From Bacteroidota bacterium (GTDB lineage Bacteria > Bacteroidota > Bacteroidia > B-17B0 > Aurantibacillaceae): DNA of 40,068 bases. Made by a program: the position numbers and the translations under genes. The stretch's first letter is position 1. Every line of letters starts with the position of its first letter. Positions 33,144 through 40,068 of the stretch are shown here, piece by piece. The stretch spans positions 1,906 to 41,973 of the forward strand of contig PLYA01000016.1 of NCBI GenBank assembly GCA_003153315.1, given 5' to 3'. Under the pieces are notes generated by a model that did no database searches, was not told the DNA's origin, and saw nothing but the letters and a program-made list of their open reading frames with translations.

Positions 33144-33906
33144 TCCGTTCTTCTAACAAGCTTTTTATTGGAATAAAAAGAGCTTGGTTTTTAAAATAAT
33201 TTATAAGATAATTTAATTTAGTCAACATCTTATCCGGATTTGTATTCATGTAAGCAGGCAAAGAAAAATCAGATACATCTGTAAATTCCCAGGGATGGAG
33301 ATAAATATTTACATATCCATATTTATCTAAACATTTGCCTACCTGCCTGCAATACCATTCAATTGAAGAGTTTTTAAACGTAAGCCAAAATAAAGGTATT
33401 CTAAGAGATGGTGTAACACTTGCTGGAACAATTAACAAATCGTTCTCTCTAAAAATAGTTTTGTGCTTATTAAAATGATTGTATCTGCCGGGAATAAAGG
33501 TTGGGTTAAGTGATGAATCATACAAATAGCCTGCCTCTTTTATATCCTTGTAATTAACCCTTGCCATACGTGGCATTCTAAACCCTACTATTTCTGTTCC
33601 AGAAATTGTTTGCAGAACCTCTTTAGATTTTTTTAAATCGGCTTTATCAAAGGAGGAATGATAATAACTGTGCGAGGCTATTTCATGTGAAAGGGAAAGC
33701 TCTTTTATTAAAGTAGGTTTTTTTTCGGCATAATGTGCCGTGGTAAAAAACGTACAGGAGATATCTTTTAGCATAGGCTTTAAAGCCTCCATACCTTTAG
33801 TAGCAATCTCTATTTGTCTTTCTTCACTAATTTCCTGTTTAAATTCAAGTGGTAAATCAAACTCCTCCAGGTCAAATGTCAGGCAAACGGTAGGTTGCTT
33901 TGTCAT
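33133..33906 (-). CDS. Polysaccharide deacetylase family protein
   Basis: 257 residues from the ATG at 33906 (MTKQPTVCLTFDLEEFD). The frame is open to 34071, but the extra 55 codons overlap the upstream glycosyltransferase. NodB-type motifs are present: D12 in TFDLEEFD, the metal histidines in ASHSYYHSSF (H79, H83), GFRMPRM, and a C-terminal YLHPWEF, as in deacetylases of exopolysaccharide loci. It is predicted to remove N- or O-acetyl groups from a glycan or a lipid-linked sugar; no signal peptide is seen, so it may act in the cytoplasm or at the membrane. It starts 3 bp after the glycosyltransferase stop. Confidence 0.88.
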   Translation of the reverse strand: MTKQPTVCLTFDLEEFDLPLEFKQEISEERQIEIATKGMEALKPMLKDISCTFFTTAHYAEKKPTLIKELSLSHEIASHSYYHSSFDKADLKKSKEVLQTISGTEIVGFRMPRMARVNYKDIKEAGYLYDSSLNPTFIPGRYNHFNKHKTIFRENDLLIVPASVTPSLRIPLFWLTFKNSSIEWYCRQVGKCLDKYGYVNIYLHPWEFTDVSDFSLPAYMNTNPDKMLTKLNYLINYFKNQALFIPIKSLLEERNEL

Positions 33907-33908
33907 AA

Positions 33909-34637
33909 TTATGATTTCAATTTTCCGAAATAAGAGCGTATTAAAATAGAGGTAAAATTTATAGTCTCTGTTAAGATAGTTTTTAAACTCATACCCGTAA
34001 ACTTCACTCCTTCCCTCAACTCCACGTCTATCGTAGAAACAATTGTATTCCTGCTTTGGTATGCCCTGCAAACAAACTCCGTGTCGAACAAAAACTGGTT
34101 TGTAGTGGTACTTAACATCAGCTCTTTCCCTTTAGCTGAAAAGCCTTTAAGGCCTGACTGAGTATCGGTATGAGGTATTTTTAAGAATACTTTATTTAAA
34201 AAATTACAGGCCTTAGAAACAAGCTTTCTTTTATAACCTAAATGATTATAATATTCCTTATTACGAATGCCCACCACTACATCGCTACCAGCCTTTAATT
34301 GCTGATATGCATTATATAAACAATGCATCTGATAAGGAAAATCATAATCGGTATATAATACCAAAGTAGCCTGGGTTTTTAATACACCTTGCCTAACGGC
34401 GTATCCTTTTCCCTTGTTTTTAGGATAAGAAACAATGTGCAGATGCTCTATTTTTTCTTGCAAAAGTCGAATAGTTTGTTCATCGAAATTTTGCGTAGAG
34501 CCATCATTTACAAAAACAATACGCAAGTTTATGCCCGCAAACAATGACTTAAGTTCATGATAGCGTGATAAATATTTTTCTACCCAATTATCTCGCGGGT
34601 TATATACCGGTTGCACTATTTCCAGTTCAAATACCAC
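33909..34637 (-). CDS. Family 2 glycosyltransferase (dolichol-phosphate-mannose-synthase-like)
   Basis: About 242 residues with the GT-A fold: IVQPVYNPRDNW at the start, IVFVNDGSTQNFDE for nucleotide-sugar binding, YPKNKGKGYAVRQGV, the DxD-like metal motif YTDYDFPYQ, and DTQSGLKGFS, typical of DPM1/GtrB-like enzymes that load sugar on a polyprenyl phosphate. No C-terminal membrane helices are present. The frame is open up to a TTG at 34667; I chose the GTG at 34637 because it puts the usual VFELEIVQPVYN start first and overlaps the GT87 stop by 11 bp, but the start is uncertain. Confidence 0.87.
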   Translation of the reverse strand: MVFELEIVQPVYNPRDNWVEKYLSRYHELKSLFAGINLRIVFVNDGSTQNFDEQTIRLLQEKIEHLHIVSYPKNKGKGYAVRQGVLKTQATLVLYTDYDFPYQMHCLYNAYQQLKAGSDVVVGIRNKEYYNHLGYKRKLVSKACNFLNKVFLKIPHTDTQSGLKGFSAKGKELMLSTTTNQFLFDTEFVCRAYQSRNTIVSTIDVELREGVKFTGMSLKTILTETINFTSILIRSYFGKLKS

Positions 34638-35790
34638 TGATAGCAGGTTCTTTTGGTTTATAAACAAGTAAATCGTAAAACAGTTTTATCCAAATTAATA
34701 CACAAGGTATAATCCTTATCTTAAAAGGAATTAAATATTCTTTTCTGATAAAAGCAGGGTATATATCGGTTGGAACTATAATACAGGCAAAAATAAGTAA
34801 TATAAGTAACCCAATATTTAGTTTGCTTTTAGCTGATACGACAAACCAAATAGCGGCTCCGGTAGTTGCAATAATATAGGTGGGGGATTCGGTAGCGTGG
34901 TTAAAAATTACCACAAAAAGCATCAAAAATGCAAGGTACAGCAATATAAAAACCTTATCTGACTGATGCTTTACAATTTTATATAAAGGAATAAACACCA
35001 ATACCAAACCTGCTAATTGAATATAAAAATGATTAAATGGTTTAGCCAGCCAGGTATAATTAATACCAATTAAAGACGGAGAGTTAGCAATGAATTTATC
35101 ACTGGCATCTTCAGTAATTGTTTTAATCCAATCTTGTAAACAAGAGAAATAGTAGTCTTTTGGCAAAACTATTATAGGTATAAAAAACAGTAGCAATGTA
35201 AATACGGTGCACCAAACTAAAAACTTTACCTTATTTGGATAAAACAAAAACAAGAGTGCAGCCGCTGCCGGATATATTTTTATACTTAAACAAATTGCTA
35301 CACAAAGTGCTGCTAAAACATATTTATGATGATGAAGAAAAATAAATATAAATAGCATAAGTCCAGTATTAACAGCATTGGTTTGCAGGTTTTGAAAAGA
35401 ATTTATTAAATCTGATAAAGCAATAAAAAAAATAATGGTTTTGCTCATATTGCTTACCGGAAGCATTTGCAAAGCCACATAAAAAAGCCCTGCTCCCAAT
35501 GCAATCCATAAAAAAACAGCCAGATTGATGGGCAAAATAGTAAATACATAAAAAAAGAAAGCAAATGGAGGGGCATAAAAAAACTTATCCCAGATGATTT
35601 TATATTGAATAAACGCATAGATATTTTGTTGATGAAAAAGTTTTTGGGAGGCAATTTTAAAAATAAACAGGTTGGCTATCTCGTCATTATAAATAGTTTG
35701 TATACCAACCGCCAAACAAAGTCCCAACAGTATGGCAAGCCTAAAGTATTTGGAAAGAATAAGATTAAATATACGGGCAGTTAAGGTCAT
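34627..35790 (-). CDS. GT87-like (DUF2029) membrane glycosyltransferase
   Basis: 387 residues from the ATG at 35790 (MTLTARIFNLILSKYF), about ten predicted membrane helices. Features of the GT87/DUF2029 group are an early acidic-rich extracytoplasmic loop (QTIYNDEIANLF), FFYAPPFAFFF, QTNAVNTGL, and LSIKIYPAAAAL. Related mycobacterial enzymes use polyprenyl-phosphate mannose. With the DPM1-like gene just downstream, which could make the lipid-linked donor, a pair adding sugars outside the membrane is plausible. The upstream 31 codons of the frame overlap a divergent promoter and were left out. Confidence 0.82.
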   Translation of the reverse strand: MTLTARIFNLILSKYFRLAILLGLCLAVGIQTIYNDEIANLFIFKIASQKLFHQQNIYAFIQYKIIWDKFFYAPPFAFFFYVFTILPINLAVFLWIALGAGLFYVALQMLPVSNMSKTIIFFIALSDLINSFQNLQTNAVNTGLMLFIFIFLHHHKYVLAALCVAICLSIKIYPAAAALLFLFYPNKVKFLVWCTVFTLLLFFIPIIVLPKDYYFSCLQDWIKTITEDASDKFIANSPSLIGINYTWLAKPFNHFYIQLAGLVLVFIPLYKIVKHQSDKVFILLYLAFLMLFVVIFNHATESPTYIIATTGAAIWFVVSAKSKLNIGLLILLIFACIIVPTDIYPAFIRKEYLIPFKIRIIPCVLIWIKLFYDLLVYKPKEPAISGI

Positions 35791-35832
35791 GTTTGACAGG
35801 CTCCCAAAAATACTATAATAATTTAATTTATG

Positions 35833-35840
35833 TAGGTTTG
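35833..35840 (+). promoter_or_regulatory. −7 box of the SGNH hydrolase gene
   Basis: TAGGTTTG fits TAnnTTTG and ends only 6 bp before the ATG at 35847, implying little or no leader. Confidence 0.4.
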
Positions 35841-35846
35841 CAGTGC

Positions 35847-36563
35847 ATGCAAAAACAACGATTCGTAAGATATATGGTAACATCAGCCCTTATTTGCCTG
35901 CTGCTGTTTATTTTATTTATGAGCGGAAAAAAAATAAAACAACACTGGATTATTGAAACAACCCTACAATCAGACCATTGGCAAAAACGCGCCAAAGAAA
36001 TAGAAAATGCACCCCAGGGTAAATATAAAACCATTTTCTTGGGAAATAGTCTAACCGAAATGTGGGATGTGAACTATTATTTTAACGACAGTACCATCCT
36101 AAACTGTGGTATTACAGGCGATTTTAGTGAAGGGCTTTTAAAAAGATGTGGTGCCATTACCAAACTGAAACCCGAAAAGCTTTTTATTGAAATTGGCATT
36201 AATGATATGATAGAAAAAATTCCATTAGAGGATATTTGCAGCAACTACGAGCAACTGATTACCTGCATACAACAAGAAAGTCCGCAAACCAAAATTTATA
36301 TACAAAGTAATTTGCCCCTTATTATTAATCGTCCTTCTTTACTTACAGATAATGAGGATGTAAATAATTTGGTTATTAAACAAAATGAAAATCTCAAACA
36401 ACTGGCAAAAAAATACAACTGCGTATATGTGGACGTGTATTCGGAGATGATAAAAGAAAAAGACAGAGCCTCGCTGTTTATTTGGGATGGTTTACACTTA
36501 ACATCCAAAGCTTATAAAATATGGAAGGATATCGTCAAAAATTATTTATCGGCTGTTAAATAG
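35847..36563 (+). CDS. SGNH/GDSL-family hydrolase, membrane-anchored
   Basis: 238 residues from the ATG at 35847. The N-terminus has one membrane helix (about residues 10–27, VTSALICLLLFILFM), so the catalytic domain faces the periplasm. SGNH blocks are all present: FLGNSLTEMW with the catalytic serine, CGITGD, IGINDM (GxND) and WDGLHLT with the Asp–His pair. Relatives deacylate or deacetylate lipids and carbohydrates; next to glycosyltransferases a glycan acetyl-esterase is plausible. The upstream TTG at 35793 was rejected because it would put the −7 box inside the coding region. The 3' end overlaps the convergent GT4 gene by 22 bp. Confidence 0.88.
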   Translation: MQKQRFVRYMVTSALICLLLFILFMSGKKIKQHWIIETTLQSDHWQKRAKEIENAPQGKYKTIFLGNSLTEMWDVNYYFNDSTILNCGITGDFSEGLLKRCGAITKLKPEKLFIEIGINDMIEKIPLEDICSNYEQLITCIQQESPQTKIYIQSNLPLIINRPSLLTDNEDVNNLVIKQNENLKQLAKKYNCVYVDVYSEMIKEKDRASLFIWDGLHLTSKAYKIWKDIVKNYLSAVK

Positions 36564-37762
36564 TCATATATCATACTATAGCTTTCAATACCCTTTTTTA
36601 AAGAAAAATTAGTTAATGCAATATTTCTGTAATATTGTTTACCAGTATTTAAGGTTTGTATTTTATCCATAGCATCCTTATACTCTTCTTTATTAAAAGA
36701 TGATACTAAAATTCCACAGTTTGTTCTTAATATCAATTCATCCACATCGCCAACTCCGGTATTTGTAATAATAGGTATTCCGCCTGCCAGTAATTCTGCC
36801 AGTTTAGTAGGTGAAGATCCTTTTTTGGAATATAGCGGTTTAATAAAAAACAAACCTATATCTAAACACGAAATATAATTTGGCACATCTTCTCTTTTAG
36901 CAGACTTGACAATTATACATTCAGGTAAAATTCCTTTTGATTCTGCAACATTTCGTATATCTTGTTCTTTATCATTAGTAATAAAAAAGAAAATACTATT
37001 TGTTTTTTTTTCATGCAATTCTTTAAAAAAATCAAACATTTCATCCAGCATATACCAGGTACCTAAAGAACCTAAATACCCAACCACATAAGAGTTTTGA
37101 ACTATATCTAGCTTGTTTCTATTATTTATTTTATCTTCATTATTCTTCAAAACAAAATGATTTAGATCCACACAACAGGGGATAACCTTAATTTTCGGCA
37201 TAGGTTTCAATTTCCATAATTCAATTTCTCTTTTTGCATTATTAGTAAGTGTAACAACATAATCAGCCTTTTCAATTAATTCAATTTCTTTACGTTTAAA
37301 ATAATTATACAAAATTTTATGTAAAGGATTTCTCAAATGCCAAATATTGCCATCAATACGTTCATCTGCCCAAAAACCTCGCATATCAAATATAAACTTA
37401 TTGGCATGTTTTCTTTTCAATTGTAAACCTATAAGAGCAGGTAAATAACTGCGGCAATGCAATATGGTCGTGTTATCCTTTACAATTCTATCAACAGTTC
37501 TTTTAAGATTCAAATAGTTTTGGATTTGCGATACAAAAGGTATTTTGGTTTGATAGAAGCAATAACTCCATGTAATGCTATGTTTAGAAACTATAGAGTT
37601 AATAATATCTTTATGTCTTTTTAAGTTTATTTCTTTCTCGCAACTTGCAATATTTATCTTATACCCTTTTTCAGAAAGCCCAATCAAATATGGTAACACC
37701 TGCGATTGCCCCAAAGGATCTGTCATTCCATCGATAGATATAAATAAAATTTTATTGGGCAT
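36542..37762 (-). CDS. Family 4 glycosyltransferase (GT-B fold)
   Basis: 406 residues from the ATG at 37762 (MPNKILFISIDG). The N-terminal half has DPLGQSQVLPYL and a DMRGFWADER motif; the C-terminal half has VVGYLGSLGTWYMLDEM, YISCLDIGLFFIKP and SPTKLAELLAGGIPIITNTGVGDVDELI, the donor-binding region of GT4 retaining transferases. No membrane helix. The acceptor and sugar are unknown. An upstream ATG at 37807 is possible and would overlap the divergent methyltransferase by two bases; the start at 37762 gives the usual family N-terminus. Confidence 0.9.
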   Translation of the reverse strand: MPNKILFISIDGMTDPLGQSQVLPYLIGLSEKGYKINIASCEKEINLKRHKDIINSIVSKHSITWSYCFYQTKIPFVSQIQNYLNLKRTVDRIVKDNTTILHCRSYLPALIGLQLKRKHANKFIFDMRGFWADERIDGNIWHLRNPLHKILYNYFKRKEIELIEKADYVVTLTNNAKREIELWKLKPMPKIKVIPCCVDLNHFVLKNNEDKINNRNKLDIVQNSYVVGYLGSLGTWYMLDEMFDFFKELHEKKTNSIFFFITNDKEQDIRNVAESKGILPECIIVKSAKREDVPNYISCLDIGLFFIKPLYSKKGSSPTKLAELLAGGIPIITNTGVGDVDELILRTNCGILVSSFNKEEYKDAMDKIQTLNTGKQYYRNIALTNFSLKKGIESYSMIYDYLTADK

Positions 37763-37805
37763 TAAATGCAAAGGTAAATGTTTAATTTTACACATTAAGT
37801 AATAC

Positions 37806-38672
37806 ATGAGACAAACGCATAAAAAATGCCTTATTTGCAGTTCAACTAATTTAAAAGAGTTGCCACTTTACGCGAATGCAGGATTAGTACAATGTGTAGC
37901 TTGTAAGTTTATTTTTAGCAAAAATATTCCTTCATAAAAAGAGCTAAATAATCACTATGATACATATCCGCGTACCAATTTGATAAGCCCAATTACAATT
38001 AAAAGATACAATGAATTATTAGATACCTTTGAAAAATACAGACTCACTAACAATATCCTTGATGTAGGGTGTGGTGATGGTCATTTTTTAGAAGTTGCTA
38101 AACAAAGGGGCTGGAATATATACGGGACAGAATTTACTGATAAAGCAATTGAACTTTGTTTAAAAAAGGGAATTAATATCAAAAAAGGCATTTTAAATAG
38201 AACAGACTTTAAAGAATTAACATTCGACATTATTACTTCATTTGAAGTAATTGAACATATTAATAATCCAATGGAAGAACTTAATAAGTTTAATATTCTA
38301 TTACGAAAAAATGGTTTGCTTTATATTACTACTCCCAACTTTAATTCACTCTCTCGTTATTATTTAAAACAAAATTGGAACGTTATTGAATATCCAGAAC
38401 ATCTTTGTTATTATACTAAAAAAACATTAGTAAAATTAGCTGAATTAAATAGCTTTTCAGAACTTGCTTTTTATACTACCGGGTTTTCATTTTCACGTTT
38501 TCAAAATAGCATGTCTGATAAAAAAACCAATAATACGGTTAATAAAGATGATGTTATTAGGATTAAGTCTGAAACAAATTGGCACTATAAATTAGTTAAA
38601 AAGTTAACTAATTATATACTAACAATCTTTAAAAAAGGAGATTCAATTAAAGTGTATTTTTTAAAAAATTAA
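37806..38672 (+). pseudogene. Zinc-ribbon SAM methyltransferase interrupted by an in-frame TAA
   Basis: From the ATG at 37806 the frame codes a zinc ribbon (C8, C11, C30, C33: CLIC…CVAC) and KFIFSKNIPS, then meets TAA at 37935–37937 (codon 44). The same frame continues without shift through KELNNHYDTYPRTN and SPITIKRYNELLDTFEKYR into a complete class I methyltransferase: ILDVGCGDGHFLEV, FDIITSFEVIEHI and LYITTPNFNS. In the family the zinc ribbon and the methyltransferase domain are one protein, so a single sense-to-stop change explains this. Downstream translation could restart only at the TTG at 37980, giving 230 residues. It is a recent pseudogene, a sequencing error, or a truncated but still active enzyme. 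The family usually methylates glycan or lipid sugars in O-antigen loci. Confidence 0.82.
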
Positions 38673-38699
38673 TATAGTATGAATTACTTTTAATCCGTA

Positions 38700-40049
38700 A
38701 TGTTAGACCAGAATCTTTCTATATTTGATTTATTAATTGCACCGTTATATATTTTTATTGCTTGGGTAATAGCAAATTTCATACAGAAAAAATATTTATA
38801 CAGCCATGCTGAATACAAATATTTTACCTATGGCTTAACAGCAAAAATTGCAGGTGCGGTTGGTCTTGGGTTAGTTTATTTTTATTATTATAAAGGTGAA
38901 GGCGATACCGTTGCCTATTTTGAGAGCGCTAAAGCTTACGTTAATCTATTTTTTAAAAATAAAGATGATTTTTTTGAAGGTTGGTTAGGTAGCGCCAAAG
39001 GAATTGATTATTATTTTTTTGATGAAAGTACAGGTTATCCGATATATAGCCATAGAGATTTAAATACATTTTTTGTAGTTAGACTTTTAATCCCTATCGT
39101 AGCATTAAGTTTTAAATCCTATTTTGCATCAGCTGTTTTAACCGCTTGCATAACCTATACCGGTTTATGGAAATTATACCAAACTTTTTTACAGGAATTT
39201 CCTACCCTCAAAAGGGAATTGGCTATTGCCATTTTATTTTTACCCTCATGTGTTTTCTGGGGTTCCGGTTTAGCTAAAGACTCTTTTACTTTATCTGCTG
39301 TTGGTTGGTTTACATACTCTTTTTATCATTTTTTTATAAAAAAAAAAATTAAAAGCATTTATGTAATAGAACTTCTTGTTTCAGCTTTTATTATTCTTGC
39401 CATCAAACCCTATATACTATTTGCCTTACTTCCTGGTGCAATTTTGTGGTTAAGTAACCAGCAAATCACTAAAATAAAAAATTCAACTTTACAACTCTTT
39501 GCTACACCCCTCTTAATATTAATTGGCGCAGGTTTGGCTTATTATGCTTTAACAAAGATGGGGGATTCATTAGGCAATTATAAAATAGATAAAGTAATGG
39601 ACAGGGCTGTTTTAGTGCAGCAAGACATGAAAGCCGAATATTATGGAGGCAAAAGTTTTGATATAGGGAATTTTGATGCCAGTATTGCAGGAGTTGTCTC
39701 AAAAGCACCCATTGCTATATTCTCAGGCATTTTTAGACCCGCTATATGGGATGTAAGAAACATTGTTATGTTGATATCTTCTATCGAGAATACTTATTTA
39801 CTTATTCTAACTATTTTCCTTTTAATACGTTTAAAAGTATTCGGATTCTTTATTCTGATAAGGAAGAATCCTTTACTTTTATTTTCTATGCTTTTTTCAT
39901 TGTTTTTTGCTTTTTCTGTAGGGTTAACTGTTGCTAATTTTGGTTCTTTAGTAAGATTACGAATACCAGAATTACCATTTTTTGTATCTGGATTATTTAT
40001 AATGAGACATCTTTATGAAAAACAAAGTGGAACTAAAGTACGTTTTTAA
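38700..40049 (+). CDS. Polytopic membrane protein, possible polysaccharide polymerase or flippase-associated protein
   Basis: 449 residues and about ten predicted membrane helices, including LLIAPLYIFIAWVIANFI, AGAVGLGLVYFYYY, LAIAILFLPSCVFWGSGLA and LLFSMLFSLFFAFSVGL. A long soluble loop (about residues 68–120) carries EGDTVAYFESAKAY, and KDSFTLSAVGW and KPYILFALLPG follow. Similar Bacteroidota proteins occur in exopolysaccharide loci, but I have no diagnostic motif, so a Wzy-like polymerase is only a suggestion. The start is an ATG at 38700, 27 bp after the methyltransferase stop. The window ends 19 bp after the gene. Confidence 0.7.
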   Translation: MLDQNLSIFDLLIAPLYIFIAWVIANFIQKKYLYSHAEYKYFTYGLTAKIAGAVGLGLVYFYYYKGEGDTVAYFESAKAYVNLFFKNKDDFFEGWLGSAKGIDYYFFDESTGYPIYSHRDLNTFFVVRLLIPIVALSFKSYFASAVLTACITYTGLWKLYQTFLQEFPTLKRELAIAILFLPSCVFWGSGLAKDSFTLSAVGWFTYSFYHFFIKKKIKSIYVIELLVSAFIILAIKPYILFALLPGAILWLSNQQITKIKNSTLQLFATPLLILIGAGLAYYALTKMGDSLGNYKIDKVMDRAVLVQQDMKAEYYGGKSFDIGNFDASIAGVVSKAPIAIFSGIFRPAIWDVRNIVMLISSIENTYLLILTIFLLIRLKVFGFFILIRKNPLLLFSMLFSLFFAFSVGLTVANFGSLVRLRIPELPFFVSGLFIMRHLYEKQSGTKVRF

Positions 40050-40068
40050 TAATCCATTTGTGCAAATT

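Noticed and set aside
33961-33985. Further direct-repeat site near a TGTTAAG
   Set aside because: Lies inside the glycosyltransferase coding region, the spacing does not match and no −7 box follows.
37935-37937. Stop-codon readthrough or recoding in the methyltransferase
   Set aside because: TAA is a normal stop for many genes here and no recoding signal is seen; a nonsense change or sequence error is simpler.

Overview
The window is about 40 kb of chromosome from an AT-rich member of the Bacteroidota. The evidence is several secreted proteins with type IX secretion (T9SS) C-terminal sorting domains, promoters with the Bacteroidota −7 box TAnnTTTG, type B ribosomal protein L31, SpoIIE-type phosphatases fused to TPR repeats, and SBBP/NHL-repeat surface proteins. 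Genus and species cannot be read from the sequence. No tRNA, rRNA, transposase, phage gene or CRISPR array was seen.

Layout. 1–3423 (+): a likely operon of a TPR/SpoIIE phosphatase (cut by the window edge), a secreted repeat protein and a DtxR/MntR-type regulator. 3433–5320 (−): gmhB, an hddC-like nucleotidyltransferase and gmhA, three of the four steps to GDP-heptose. 5389–5787: an indel-free array of 21-bp degenerate repeats, followed by an unrecognised, GC-richer gene (5801–6577, −). 6908–11954 (+): two T9SS-exported repeat proteins with matching ends but different middles, then a leucine-rich-repeat protein. 12014–27160: mostly housekeeping genes: gyrA, clpC, HMG-CoA lyase, a lipoprotein, rpmE2, an ABC-F ATPase, arfB, a 2-Cys peroxiredoxin, a DUF2252 protein, a DEAD-box helicase, an ALDH7-type dehydrogenase and a SlyD-like isomerase.

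27214–31268 is the most interesting part. It holds a T9SS-sorted secreted protein (−), a 1-kb region without a convincing large gene, a stand-alone SpoIIE phosphatase (+) and an orphan OmpR/PhoB-type response regulator (−). Four copies of an 11-bp-spaced direct repeat (half-site WTAAC) lie upstream of these units. Three of them sit 42–43 nt from a TAnnTTTG box, and the fourth is one helical turn further away. One drives no large gene: it points at a segment of about 70 nt that ends in a strong intrinsic terminator, a candidate small RNA. A second 21-bp repeat array (28982–29191) lies in the same region. My inference is a small local regulon, probably controlled by the response regulator, joining a secreted protein, an sRNA and a PP2C-type phosphatase.

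31433–40049: an unrecognised small protein, then an operon-like run (−) of a GT87-like glycosyltransferase, a family 2 glycosyltransferase, a polysaccharide deacetylase and folC. Next come an SGNH hydrolase (+), a family 4 glycosyltransferase (−), a zinc-ribbon methyltransferase broken by an in-frame stop codon (+), and a polytopic membrane protein that may be a polysaccharide polymerase (+). This looks like a surface-polysaccharide locus that continues past the right edge.
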